NCBI RefSeq assembly: GCF_026151165.2
Contig: NZ_CP117849.1
Coordinates: forward strand, 2,356,001-2,420,000
Origin: Cryobacterium sp. SO2
Lineage (GTDB): Bacteria > Actinomycetota > Actinomycetes > Actinomycetales > Microbacteriaceae
Direction of reading: 5' to 3'
Length of the DNA stretch: 64,000 nucleotides
Part shown: positions 32,056 to 41,566 of the stretch, piece by piece
Numbering within the stretch: position 1 is the stretch's first letter
Layout: every line of letters begins with the position of its first letter
Position numbers and translations under genes: made by a program
Notes under the pieces: generated by a model
Seen by the model: only the letters and a program-made list of their open reading frames with translations
Database searches by the model: none
Told to the model about the DNA's origin: nothing

Positions 32056-33570
32056 ATGTCACAATCGAGCCCGACCGGCGTTTCTCCGGTTTCCACCCCG
32101 TCAAAACCCGATACCCACGCCTCTGAGGCTCACACCCACAACCCCCGCCGCTGGTGGCTGCTGGCCATCGTCGCCCTCGCCCAGCTCACCGTCGTGCTCG
32201 ACGGCACCATCGTCAACATCGCGCTCCCCCACGCTCAGAGTGACCTCGGCATGAGTGACGGCGACCGCACCTGGGTCGTCACCCTTTACGCGCTGGTCTT
32301 CGGCGCACTGCTGCTGCTCGGCGGCCGCATCGCCGACTACTGGGGCCGCAAGCGCTCCTTCATCGTGGGCATGGCCGGGTTCGCCATCGCGTCCACCCTC
32401 GGCGGCATGGCGCAGAGCACCTGGGAGCTCCTGGCCGCCCGCGGCCTGCAGGGCCTGTTCGCAGCGCTTCTCGCGCCCGCCTCGCTGGCACTGCTCACCG
32501 TCAACTTCCCCGGCGGCAAGGACCGCATCAAGGCCTTCTCGGTCTACGGTGCGATCGCCGGTGGTGGCGCTGCCGTGGGCCTCGTGCTCGGCGGCGTGCT
32601 CACCGAGTACGCCAGCTGGCGCTGGTGCCTGCTCGTGAACGTGCCCATCGCGATCGTGGCGATCGCCGCGGCGATCCCGATCATCAAGGAGAGCAAGGCG
32701 CACGGCAACACCAAGTACGACGTGCCCGGCGCCATCCTCGTGGCCCTCGGCCTCGGTTCGCTGGTGTTCGGCTTCGCCCAGGCCGAGAACGGCTGGGACG
32801 CCTGGCAGGTGCTCGTTTTCATCCCGCTGGGCGTTGTGCTCCTCGCTCTCTTCGTGCTCGTCGAGAGCCGCTCCAACCACCCGCTGCTGCCGCTGCGCAT
32901 CCTGGCGGACAAGGTTCGCGGTGGTGCGTTCATCACCGGCACGCTCACCGGCGCCGCTCTCCTGGGCGGGCTGCTCTTCCTCACCTTCCACCTGCAGATC
33001 GTGCTCGGCTTCTCGCCGCTGGAGTCCGGCCTGGCGTCCCTGCCGATGACCGCGATGATCATCGTCGGCGCAACGACGCTCTCGAAGTTCCTGCCCCGCG
33101 TGGGCGTGCGCATCCCGATGACCGTGGGCCCGGTCGTCGTGGCGGCCGGTCTGCTGTACCTGTCGCGCATCACCGTCGGCGGCAGCTACGTCGTCGAGGT
33201 GCTGCCCGGCCTGCTCCTGATGGGTCTGGGCCTGGCGATGATCTTCGTGCCGCTGCAGAACGTGGCCCTGGCCGGCATCGATGCCCACGACGCCGGCGCC
33301 GCCAGCGCCGCGGTCACGGCCGTGCAGCAGATCGGCGGGTCCATCGGCTCCGCAGTGTTCACCGTGCTCTACACCTCGGCGGTCGCGTCCTCCCTCGCCG
33401 GCGGAGACGGCACCCCGGTCGCCCAGCTGCAGGCCCTCGTCGACGGCTACCAGGCCGCGTTCTTCTGGGCCGCCTTCGGCGTGTTCCTGGCGGCGCCGAT
33501 CGCCTTCTTCATGGTGCGCCCGAAGGCGTCGGACCTGCTCGGCAACGAAGCCGCCGTGCACCTGGGCTGA
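32056..33570 (+). CDS. MFS transporter, DHA2 (EmrB/QacA) family
   Basis: 504 aa, 14 predicted membrane segments. Motif C-like start WWLLAIVALAQLTVVLDGTIVNIALPHAQ, motif A GGRIADYWGRKRSF, and the TM5 stretch FSVYGAIAGGGAAVGLVLGGVLTEYASWRWCLLVNVPIA. DHA2 proteins expel drugs, dyes or metabolites with proton exchange. The TetR repressor is divergent. A strong terminator follows. Substrate unknown. Confidence 0.93.
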   Translation: MSQSSPTGVSPVSTPSKPDTHASEAHTHNPRRWWLLAIVALAQLTVVLDGTIVNIALPHAQSDLGMSDGDRTWVVTLYALVFGALLLLGGRIADYWGRKRSFIVGMAGFAIASTLGGMAQSTWELLAARGLQGLFAALLAPASLALLTVNFPGGKDRIKAFSVYGAIAGGGAAVGLVLGGVLTEYASWRWCLLVNVPIAIVAIAAAIPIIKESKAHGNTKYDVPGAILVALGLGSLVFGFAQAENGWDAWQVLVFIPLGVVLLALFVLVESRSNHPLLPLRILADKVRGGAFITGTLTGAALLGGLLFLTFHLQIVLGFSPLESGLASLPMTAMIIVGATTLSKFLPRVGVRIPMTVGPVVVAAGLLYLSRITVGGSYVVEVLPGLLLMGLGLAMIFVPLQNVALAGIDAHDAGAASAAVTAVQQIGGSIGSAVFTVLYTSAVASSLAGGDGTPVAQLQALVDGYQAAFFWAAFGVFLAAPIAFFMVRPKASDLLGNEAAVHLG

Positions 33571-33593
33571 TACACCCAGCACCGCGCACACAG

Positions 33594-33625
33594 CGAAGGC
33601 CCCCGGATCACTCCGGGGGCCTTCG
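33594..33625. terminator. bidirectional terminator after the MFS gene
   Basis: CGAAGGCCCCCGG (33594-33606) and CCGGGGGCCTTCG (33613-33625) are perfect 13-bp inverted repeats around ATCACT. It lies between the convergent MFS and DUF2004-type genes; TCATT follows on the plus strand. Confidence 0.88.
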
Positions 33626-33652
33626 TCATTCACGGCTGCAGGGCAGCGGATG

Positions 33653-34159
33653 CTAGCTGTCGGCGGCGATCACGATGGTGTCCCCGTGCACGTCCAGCGT
33701 GACAACGAGCAGGGCATCCGTTTCGTGCGGGCTGATCGAGTAGTCCAGCACCGCGAAATGCTGGTCGTTGCCGATGTGGTGCGGGTGGAACCCGATCCGC
33801 TGCAACTGGATGGACCGCAGGAAGTCGATCTGCTTGTCTCCGGAATCCCAGATCAGGGCGTCCTCGAGCACCTCGGCGTCGAGTTCTTCGAACTGGGTCA
33901 CAATGAACTGGCTGGTCACGGAGACCTCGGCACTCAGGTCGGCGACGAGCGATTCCCTGGCCTGGGAATCGAGGTCCTCGAGGGCGTTGATCATCGCGGC
34001 GACGATGTCGAGGGCTTCGGAGGACACCGACTCCTCGTCGGGGGAACTGACGTCGATCTCAACGTTCTGGTCGCCGAGTTCGGCCGTGTCGGACCAGTAC
34101 ACCTCGCCGCTGTCGTCGTCGCTGCCGAGAATTCCGAAGAAGTCGTGTTCGATGGTCAT
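33653..34159 (-). CDS. acidic hypothetical protein, DUF2004-like
   Basis: 168 aa, strongly acidic, with AGGA before the ATG. FFGILGSDDDSGEVYWSDTAELGDQNVEIDV at the N-terminus and HPHHIGNDQHFAVLDYSISPHETDALLVVTLDVHGDTIVIAADS at the C-terminus resemble the DUF2004 family, of unknown function. No signal or membrane segment. It starts 8 bp after the ftsY stop and is probably cotranscribed. Confidence 0.72.
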   Translation of the reverse strand: MTIEHDFFGILGSDDDSGEVYWSDTAELGDQNVEIDVSSPDEESVSSEALDIVAAMINALEDLDSQARESLVADLSAEVSVTSQFIVTQFEELDAEVLEDALIWDSGDKQIDFLRSIQLQRIGFHPHHIGNDQHFAVLDYSISPHETDALLVVTLDVHGDTIVIAADS

Positions 34160-34167
34160 GGGACGTC

Positions 34168-35043
34168 CTATCCGACGAGTTTTTGTGCGAAAACGTGCGG
34201 GGTGAATCCGGTGAGGTCGTTGATACCCTCACCCTGCCCGACGAGTTTGATGGGGATGCCGGTCTTCTCCTGGACCGCCAGGACGAAACCGCCCTTGGCC
34301 GACCCGTCGAGCTTGGTGAGCACCAGACCGGTTACGCCGGCGTGCTCGATGAATGCCTCCGCCTGGGCGAGGCCGTTCTGGCCCGTCGTCGCGTCGAGGA
34401 CCAGCAACACCTCGGAAATCGGCGTCTGCTTCTCGATGACCCGGCGGATCTTGGTGAGCTCGTCCATCAGCCCGCCCTTGGTCTGCAGCCGGCCGGCGGT
34501 GTCGATGATGACGATCTCGGTGCCGGTGTTGATGGCGCGTTCCACAGTCTGGAAGGCCACGGAGGCAGGGTCCTGGCCCTGCGCCTGCGGTTTCACGATC
34601 TCGGCTCCGGCACGCTCCGCCCAGGTCGCCAGCTGTTCCACGGCCGCGGCCCTGAAGGTGTCGGCGGCGCCGATGAGCACACTGCGGTCGTAGACGCGCA
34701 GGAACTTCGCGAACTTGCCGATGGTGGTGGTCTTGCCCACCCCGTTGACGCCGACGACGAGCACCACAGCGGGCCTCGCGCTGAGATTGAGCGTGGGGTC
34801 GAGTTTCGCCAGGCGTTCCTCGATGCCCTCGCGCAGCATCCGGTGGAGGTCCTTCGGATCCGTGGTGCTGTACCTGGACACCTTCGCGCGCAGCTCGGCG
34901 ACGATCGCATCGGTGATATCCGGGCCGAAGTCGGCCTGGATCAGCGAGTCCTCGAGGTCATCCCAGGTATCTGCGTCGATCGTCTTCTTCGCGAATACTC
35001 CGCGCAATGCGCCGGAGAGGGACCACGGGGTGCGTTCTGCCAT
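34168..35043 (-). CDS. ftsY: signal recognition particle receptor FtsY
   Basis: 291 aa, a short FtsY lacking the acidic A domain of E. coli. N domain 1-85; G domain with Walker A GVNGVGKTT (98-106), DTFRAAAVEQLATWAERAG, IIDTAGRLQTKGGLM, TKLDGSAKGGFVLA and GQGEGINDLTGFTPHVFAQ. It docks the SRP-ribosome complex at the membrane. TAGCCT lies six bases before the ATG with no Shine-Dalgarno, suggesting a leaderless transcript. Confidence 0.96.
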   Translation of the reverse strand: MAERTPWSLSGALRGVFAKKTIDADTWDDLEDSLIQADFGPDITDAIVAELRAKVSRYSTTDPKDLHRMLREGIEERLAKLDPTLNLSARPAVVLVVGVNGVGKTTTIGKFAKFLRVYDRSVLIGAADTFRAAAVEQLATWAERAGAEIVKPQAQGQDPASVAFQTVERAINTGTEIVIIDTAGRLQTKGGLMDELTKIRRVIEKQTPISEVLLVLDATTGQNGLAQAEAFIEHAGVTGLVLTKLDGSAKGGFVLAVQEKTGIPIKLVGQGEGINDLTGFTPHVFAQKLVG

Positions 35044-35200
35044 AGGTCAAGGCTAGTCCGGCCGGACACACTCGGGTGCACGGGCGACGAAGTGCCCGTG
35101 GACCAGGGGTGCTGTTCGGCGTGTGGGTCGGGCGAACGCGGGCTGGCGGCCTCCCGCGGGGCTGGGTATCGTCACGGTAGTCGTGACAGCCGAAAGCCCC

Positions 35201-35251
35201 TGCCAGTCGAAAACCCGTGCCAGCAGCAAGCCCGTGCCAGTCGAAAGGATC
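35201..35251. repeat. 17-bp tandem repeat, three copies, upstream of the FAD gene
   Basis: Units begin at 35201, 35218 and 35235, each starting TGCCAG; the first and third share TGCCAGTCGAAA. The third unit supplies the AAAGGA ribosome site of the gene starting at 35255. Confidence 0.7.
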
Positions 35252-35254
35252 ACC

Positions 35255-36690
35255 GTGTCCCCCAGCATTCCGACACCCGCCCCGACGTCTCCGACTCCAC
35301 CTCCCGTGCACCCGGCGTTAGCCGCGCTGGCCGGCCAGCTCGACGGCAATCTGCTCCTGCCCGGCGATCCGGGCTGGGACGACGCCCGGGCGCCGTGGAA
35401 CCTCGCCGTCGACCAGCAGCCCAGAGCCATCGCCCGGCCTCGCTCGGTGCGGGACCTCAGGCATGTCATCGTGGCCGCCAGGGAAGCCGGCATCGGCGTG
35501 ACGGTGCAGCCCAGGGGTCACGGCGCTGATGATAACCTCGGCGGCCGGATCCTGGTGCGCACGAACGCTTTCGACGAGGTGACCGTGAACGTCGTCGCCC
35601 GGTTCGCGCGCGTCGGCGCCGGTGTTCCGTGGGGCACCCTGCTCGGCCGCCTCGACGGCACCGGCCTCATCGCCCTGGCCGGCACCAACCCCGACGTCAG
35701 CGTCGCGGGCTACCTGCTCTCCGGCGGGCATTCCTGGTTCAGCCGGTGGAAGGGCCTGGCCGCGCACTCGATCCGGGCCGTGGAACTCGTCGACGCCACC
35801 GGGGTGCTGCGCCGCGTCACCCGGGAGAGCGACCCCGACCTGCTCTGGGGCGTGCGGGGCGCCGGCGGCCTCTTCGGTGTGGTGACCGCCCTCGAGATCG
35901 ACCTGTACCCGGCGCCCGAGCTCTTCGGCGGCAAGATCCTGTTTCCGGCCGAGTCGGCCGAGGTCGTCTTCGGGGCGGCGGCCGACATCCTGTTGGATGC
36001 GCCGCCGGAGCTCAGCCTGTTCCTGGGCCTGATCAACATGCCCGACATCGAGCAGGTGCCCGAGCTCCTCCGTGGCCGCAGCTTCACTCAGGTCGATGCG
36101 GTCTTCGTGGGGTCGGTCGAGGCCGGCGAGGAGCTGCTGGCGCCGTTGCTCACGATCGCGCCAGTCATCGCCAACCTCTGCCGTCCGTTCTCGATCGGCC
36201 AACTCGGCGATGTGTCAGGCGAACCGCAGGAGCCCTCCGCAACGCTGGACTGGTCCAGGACCGTCAGTGAGCTGGACCCCGCGACGATCGCGGCCCTCGT
36301 GGCGGCGTTCCGCACCGCGAGCTACGCCGGTCTCACCCTGCTGCAAGTGCGCCCCCTTGGCGGCCTGATCGGTGACCCCACTGGTGGAGAAGACGGTGTG
36401 GTCGGCCATCTCGAGGCGGCCTTCATTCTCTTCGCGGCCGCGATCCTCCCCCGGGCGGTCCGGTTCCCGCCGCCTCGGACAGCCACCTGCTGTTCCAGCC
36501 CCTGGAGGACACCGTGCAGGCCGTCGGGGTTCCCCGGACCGTGCCGACCATGCTCACGAACGGTCAGGACCTCGGTCTGGCCTTCGCGCCGGAGGCCCTG
36601 CAGCGCCTGGCCGAGATCAAGGAACGGGTCGACCCGGAGAACCTGTTCCGGAGCAACCGGGCGCTGCCAGGGGGCATCCTGGCCAGGTGA
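35255..36690 (+). pseudogene. FAD-binding (BBE-type) oxidoreductase with a frameshift
   Basis: GTG start at 35255 after AAAGGA. The first frame encodes a PCMH-type FAD-binding domain: RAIARPRSVRDLRHVIVAAREAGIGVTVQPRGHGADDN, VGAGVPWGTLLGRLDGTGL, and GLRGAGGLFGVVTALEI-like VRGAGGLFGVVTALEIDLYP. After about residue 400 the protein sense moves to another frame at or near a run of five C (36448-36452); adding one base restores SDSHLLFQPLEDTVQAVGV and the typical BBE end RLAEIKERVDPENLFRSNRAL, stopping at 36690. This is either a real inactivating deletion or a base-calling error. Repaired length about 478 aa. Substrate unknown. Confidence 0.75.
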
Positions 36691-36703
36691 CGGACAGGAG
36701 TCC

Positions 36704-39700
36704 TCAGGACGCCCGTTCCACCTCGTCGGGTTCGGCTTCGCGGACGATGCGCTGGCCGACCACCGCCGACACCCCGTCCTGTCGCATCGAGACGCCGTAG
36801 AGCGCGTCCGCGATCTCCATCGTGCGTTTCTGGTGGGTGATGACGATGAGCTGGCTGGTGGCGCGCAGGTCTTCGAAGATGGTCAGGAGCCGGCCCAGGT
36901 TGGCGTCGTCGAGGGCGGCCTCCACCTCGTCCATGATGTAGAACGGGCTCGGCCTGGCCTTGAAGATCGCAATCAGCAGGGCCACCGCCGCCAGCGATCG
37001 TTCGCCGCCGGACAGCAGCGAGAGCCGCTCGATCTTCTTGCCGGCGGGCTTCACCGACACCTCGATGCCGGTGGTGAGCATGTTCTCGGGGTCGGTGAGT
37101 TGGATGCTGCCGCTGCCGCCGGGGAACAGGACGGGGAAGACCTCGGCGAACGCGGCCTGGGTGTCGTCGAAGGCGCTGGCGAAGATGGCACCCATCTTGA
37201 GGTCGATGTCCTCGATGATGCTCAGAAGGTCGGCCCGGGTGTTGGTGAGGTCGGTGAGCTGCTCGGTGAGGAAGGAGTGGCGTTGTTCGAGCGCCGCGAA
37301 CTCTTCGAGGGCGAGCGGGTTGATCCGGCCCAGCCGGGCGTACTTGCGTTCGGCGGCGGCCAGTCTGGCCTGCTGTTCCTCCCGGTCATACGGCGTTGCA
37401 TCCACCGCGGCCGCCGCGTCCGACTCGCTCGAAACGGGCTGGTCCGGGCCGTATTCGGCGATGAGCACCTCTTCGACGAGGCCCAGCTCGCTGGCGGCCC
37501 GCTCGAGCAGCGCAGAGAGCTGCAGTTTCTTCTCGTAGATCGCCAGTTCGAGTCCGTGCACGTTCTCGGTGATGCCCTGCAATCGGGTGCGCAGCTCGCC
37601 TTCCGCCCGGCGGAGCCCGCTCAGCTCCTCGTTCTGGCTGGACCGTTCGGCTTCCGCGACCGCCAGCTTCTGGCGCGCCGCGGCCACGGCGGCGTCGGCC
37701 GACGCGAGCACAGCGGGCAGTGCGTCGGCGACAGCGGATGCGGCATCCACCTGCCGGCGACGGATGACGGCCCGCCGCGCGGCGGCGTCGGCTTCGGCCC
37801 GGTCGGATTCAAGCTGTCTGGTCAACGAGACCACCCGGGCCTGGCCGCTGCGCACCCGTTCCTTGGCGGTGTCCACCTGCAGTCGGGCCTCGATCTCGAT
37901 CTCCCTGGCCCGTTCGAGCTCGGCGTACAGCGAGTCGCGCGCGCTCACGTCGAGGATCGGCCGGGGCTGGGAGCGCTGGGTGTCCAGGGCGGCGGCGGTC
38001 GTGGCCACGGCGCTCTCCGCGTCGGCAATGCCGGCAGCGGCCAGATCGGCGGCGGTCGACAGCCTGTCGAATTCCGCCGCTGACGCGTCGACCTGCACGG
38101 TCAGGCGGTTGCGCCGATCGGCGCGGGCCGTCTCCCTGCTGCTGTGCTCGCGCAGGGCGGCCTGGGCCGACTTCGCCTGGTCCCTGGCCAATGCCAGCCG
38201 GGTGCGCTGTTCGCCGAGGTCGCCGGAGACCTGTTCGATCAGCGACGTCACCTCGGCCAGGCGGTTCTCGGCCGCGTCCCGTTCGGTCACGAGTTCCAGT
38301 TTGCTGGGCGCGGCCCCTGAGCCGCCGCGGAGGGCGTGGGCGGTGAGAACGTCTCCGGCGCGGGTGATGATCGTGACAGGTGTTGCAGACGCCTGGGACG
38401 CCAGCGCGTCGGAGACCACGACGGCGGCGGCCAGGTCGTCGACGATGAGGGTTCGCTCCAGCAGGCCGAGCACTCCGGCTGGCGCGTCGACGACGGTGTG
38501 CGCGGGAACCGTCAGCGCGGCGACGGTGTCCGGCAGCAGCGACACATCCACTCCCCCGGCAGGCACGTCGGCGACCAGCCCGGCGAGAACGAGTTCGACC
38601 CGGCCGAGATGCAGCTCGTCGGCGTGGCCCAGCGCGGCGATGGCGGCCGCGCGGTCGTCGGCGGCGACGGCATCCGCGAGAGAGCCGAGCGCCGCCGCGA
38701 TGGCCCGCTCGAATCCGGGTTGAACGCTCATGTGTTCGGCGACCAGGCCACGGATGCCGGCCAGGCCGGCGTCGATGAGAGCCGATGAGCCGTCCTTCTG
38801 GCCGAGCGCCAGCGAGAGCGCCCCCGTTCGCGCGGCCAGCGCGTCCCGTTCCCGCTCCTGACCGTGCAGGATCTCGCGGAGTCGTTCGATCTCGGACTCG
38901 GCCTCGGCCACCTGCGCCTGGGCGAGTTCGACGACCTCGCCGAAATCCACGTCGGTCGCCTCGGCGTCCTGGTCGTCGTCGAGGTCGGCGAGTTGGCGAC
39001 GGGACGCGGCCAGTCGGTCACGCGCCGCGTCGAGGGCACCCTGTTGGCGCAGCACTTCGCCGCGAACGGCGGCCAGACGGGACGCCGCGGAGTCCGCCTG
39101 CCCGACGAGCTGGGACACCAGCAGGTCATGCCGGGAGACGAGGGCGGACTGCGCGGCGATCTCGTCGTCGACGGCGTCGAGGTCGCGGCGCACCGTGGCG
39201 GTGGTCGTGCGAGCCGTCGCCCACGCATCCTCGGCCGCCGCGATGCCGGCCCGTAACCGTTCCACCTCCGCCGCGGCGTCATCGACGCGCTGCGGGGTGA
39301 CGTTGGAGGCCCGCTCCGCCGGTTCGGCCTGGCTGCCCAGCAGCGCGAGGCGCTGGTTGGCGAGGGTGTACAGGCCGCGTAGGCGTTCCTGGGCGGATTC
39401 GAGCCCGAACGCCGTGCGCCTGGCGACATCGACGGCGTCGCCGACCTGCGCGTCTTCCAGCCGCCGCACTCGCACCTGATTGTGGTCGAGCTGTTCCTGG
39501 ATGACGAGGCGTTCCGAGTGCCGCTCGCTCTCCGTGCGCCCGTGGGCGTCCAGGGCGTTGCGCAGCACGATCACGTCGTCGGCGAGAAGCCGCGCCCGGG
39601 CGTCGCGCACAGTGGCGGCGATCTGCTGGGCCTGCCTGGCCACCTGGGCCTGCTGGCCGAGCGGCTTGAGCTGCCGGCGGATCTCGCCGGCGAGGTCGCT

Positions 39701-40273
39701 GAGCCTGGTGAGGTTGGTCTGCATGGCCTCGAGCTTGCGCACGGTTTTTTCCTTGCGGCGGCGGTGCTTGAGGATTCCGGCGGCCTCTTCGATAAAGCCG
39801 CGCCGTTCCTCCGGGCTGGCGCGCAGCACGGCATCCAGTTGCCCCTGGCCGACGATGACGTGCATCTCGCGGCCCAGACCAGAGTCGCTGAGCAGTTCCT
39901 GCACATCGAGCAGCCGGCAGGTGCGGCCGTTGATGGCGTACTCGCTCGCGCCGTTGCGGAACAGAGTGCGCGAGATGGTCACTTCGGCGTATTCAATGGG
40001 CAGCGCGCCGTCGCTGTTGTCGATCGACAGGGTGACCTCGGCCCGGCCGAGCGGTCCTCTGGTCGATGTTCCCGCGAAGATGACGTCTTCCATCTTGCCG
40101 CCACGCAGCGTTTTCACGCCCTGCTCGCCCATCACCCAGGCGAGGGCGTCGACGACGTTGGACTTGCCGGAGCCGTTCGGTCCGACAACACAGGTCACGC
40201 CGGGTTCGAAAGCGAAGGTCGTCGATTGTGCGAAGGACTTGAACCCCTTGAGGGTGAGACTCTTCAGGTACAA
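36704..40273 (-). CDS. smc: chromosome segregation protein SMC
   Basis: 1189 aa from a TTG start with AAGGA eight bases upstream. SMC dimers with ScpAB extrude DNA loops and compact the chromosome. Walker A GPNGSGKSN (31-39), long coiled coil, a hinge domain near 510-660 (LIDAGLAGIRGLVAEHMSVQPGFERAIAAALGSLADAVAADDRA), second coiled coil, then the signature LLSGGERSLAAVALLIAIF and Walker B FYIMDEVEAALDD. Complete. Position between mutM and ftsY is standard, with GNAT and FAD genes inserted on either side. Confidence 0.97.
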   Translation of the reverse strand: MYLKSLTLKGFKSFAQSTTFAFEPGVTCVVGPNGSGKSNVVDALAWVMGEQGVKTLRGGKMEDVIFAGTSTRGPLGRAEVTLSIDNSDGALPIEYAEVTISRTLFRNGASEYAINGRTCRLLDVQELLSDSGLGREMHVIVGQGQLDAVLRASPEERRGFIEEAAGILKHRRRKEKTVRKLEAMQTNLTRLSDLAGEIRRQLKPLGQQAQVARQAQQIAATVRDARARLLADDVIVLRNALDAHGRTESERHSERLVIQEQLDHNQVRVRRLEDAQVGDAVDVARRTAFGLESAQERLRGLYTLANQRLALLGSQAEPAERASNVTPQRVDDAAAEVERLRAGIAAAEDAWATARTTTATVRRDLDAVDDEIAAQSALVSRHDLLVSQLVGQADSAASRLAAVRGEVLRQQGALDAARDRLAASRRQLADLDDDQDAEATDVDFGEVVELAQAQVAEAESEIERLREILHGQERERDALAARTGALSLALGQKDGSSALIDAGLAGIRGLVAEHMSVQPGFERAIAAALGSLADAVAADDRAAAIAALGHADELHLGRVELVLAGLVADVPAGGVDVSLLPDTVAALTVPAHTVVDAPAGVLGLLERTLIVDDLAAAVVVSDALASQASATPVTIITRAGDVLTAHALRGGSGAAPSKLELVTERDAAENRLAEVTSLIEQVSGDLGEQRTRLALARDQAKSAQAALREHSSRETARADRRNRLTVQVDASAAEFDRLSTAADLAAAGIADAESAVATTAAALDTQRSQPRPILDVSARDSLYAELERAREIEIEARLQVDTAKERVRSGQARVVSLTRQLESDRAEADAAARRAVIRRRQVDAASAVADALPAVLASADAAVAAARQKLAVAEAERSSQNEELSGLRRAEGELRTRLQGITENVHGLELAIYEKKLQLSALLERAASELGLVEEVLIAEYGPDQPVSSESDAAAAVDATPYDREEQQARLAAAERKYARLGRINPLALEEFAALEQRHSFLTEQLTDLTNTRADLLSIIEDIDLKMGAIFASAFDDTQAAFAEVFPVLFPGGSGSIQLTDPENMLTTGIEVSVKPAGKKIERLSLLSGGERSLAAVALLIAIFKARPSPFYIMDEVEAALDDANLGRLLTIFEDLRATSQLIVITHQKRTMEIADALYGVSMRQDGVSAVVGQRIVREAEPDEVERAS

Positions 40274-40444
40274 CGCGCCCGTCCTTCCTGCACTCGTCCT
40301 TCGCGGCTTTTCTCAGGTCAACGGTACCGGAACACCGCTGGTTTACTGGGACCGGCCCGCTGTTCCCTCCCGCTCGCCGCTCCGGCGGCCGAACCCGTTC
40401 GGGTGCCTGGTCTTCCCCGGTGACGAGGTCTAGGCTCAGCGGGC

Positions 40445-41566
40445 ATGGAGAGCCGGGGATTCAGTATCGACGAATTGGCCATTCCCACCGAGCCGAACGG
40501 CACCGGCTGGACCGATTTCGCCGCCGCCGTGGCCGTGCGCAACACCGTCGAGACGCAGGCCTACGGCACAGGGGTGCTTGCCCAGTCCGCCGAGGAGCTG
40601 CTGCCGGGCTGGCTCACCCTGGAACACGCGCCCCGCCGGCTGTTCGTCGCCCGCGTCGGCGGGGAGATCGTGGGCAGGGCCATCTACGAAACCCAAGCAG
40701 ATCCAGGGTCTGATTTCGCCTGGTTCACCGTCGAGGTGCTGCCGGAGTTTCGCAACAGGGGCATCGGCACCGCCCTGACCCACCGGCTCGACGCCGCGGC
40801 CCGCCTTGATGGCCGCAGCGTGAGCGTGGTCTACGCGGTCTCGCCCGATGCGCCGGGTGAACGCCTGGCCGCGCCGACGGGGTTCGGGTCGGTGCCGGCC
40901 GCCAATCCGGAGGTGCGCTTCCTCCTGCGGCACGGCTACAGCCTCGAGCAGGTGGAACGCGGCAGCATCCTCGTCCTGCCGGTGGACTCGGCAGTGTTGG
41001 CCCGGCGACTCGCTGAGGCGGCGGCCAGGGCCGGCGGGGACTATGCGGTGCTGACCTGGGCCGGTCGCACGCCCACGCGCTGGCTCGAGGACATCGCCCT
41101 GTTGTATACCCGGATGTCGACGGACGCCCCCACCGCCGGCCTCGCCGAACCGGAGGATGTGTGGACCGTCGAGCGTCTGGTCGCCGAACAGGAGGCCAGC
41201 GCAACCGGTCCGCGGGTGGCACTCGTCTCGGCTGCCCTGCATCGGCCGAGCGGCCGTCTGGCCGCGTTCACGGAACTGTCCGTGCCGTCAGAGCCCGGCC
41301 GGGCCGTTGAGCAGGATGACACCCTGGTACTCAGGGAACACCGCGGTCACCGGTTGGGGATGCTGGTGAAGGTGGCGAACCTGCAGCAGCTGCAGCTCCA
41401 GTTTCCGGAGCAGTCGGCAGTGACGACGTTCAATGCCGAGGAGAACCGGTACATGCTCGACGTGAACGAGGCCCTCGGGTTCGTTCCGATGGGCTACGAG
41501 GGCGCCTGGCGCAAGGTCAGCGCAGCCGCTGGCAGCGCGGGCAGTAGTGCGACGACCGGTTCATGA
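40445..41566 (+). CDS. GNAT acetyltransferase with two GNAT domains
   Basis: 373 aa. First domain about 50-190 with acetyl-CoA motif VEVLPEFRNRGIGTALTHRL; second about 215-365 with LREHRGHRLGMLVKVANLQQLQLQFPEQSAVTTFNAEENRYMLDVNEALGF. Tandem GNAT domains resemble mycothiol synthase and its relatives, but this is not clearly MshD. TAGGCT lies eight bases before the ATG, without a ribosome site. Its last 50 bp overlap the end of mutM on the other strand; the overlapping tail is Ala/Ser/Gly-rich. Confidence 0.85.
   Translation: MESRGFSIDELAIPTEPNGTGWTDFAAAVAVRNTVETQAYGTGVLAQSAEELLPGWLTLEHAPRRLFVARVGGEIVGRAIYETQADPGSDFAWFTVEVLPEFRNRGIGTALTHRLDAAARLDGRSVSVVYAVSPDAPGERLAAPTGFGSVPAANPEVRFLLRHGYSLEQVERGSILVLPVDSAVLARRLAEAAARAGGDYAVLTWAGRTPTRWLEDIALLYTRMSTDAPTAGLAEPEDVWTVERLVAEQEASATGPRVALVSAALHRPSGRLAAFTELSVPSEPGRAVEQDDTLVLREHRGHRLGMLVKVANLQQLQLQFPEQSAVTTFNAEENRYMLDVNEALGFVPMGYEGAWRKVSAAAGSAGSSATTGS

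Noticed and set aside
32101..33633. 510-codon frame antisense to the MFS gene
   Set aside because: Gly/Glu/His/Asp-rich, no motif, and it runs through the terminator; a shadow of the MFS codon pattern.
36691..38083. Extension of the FAD oxidoreductase frame to 986 codons
   Set aside because: After the frameshift point the frame is out of phase and then runs antisense to smc; not a fusion protein.
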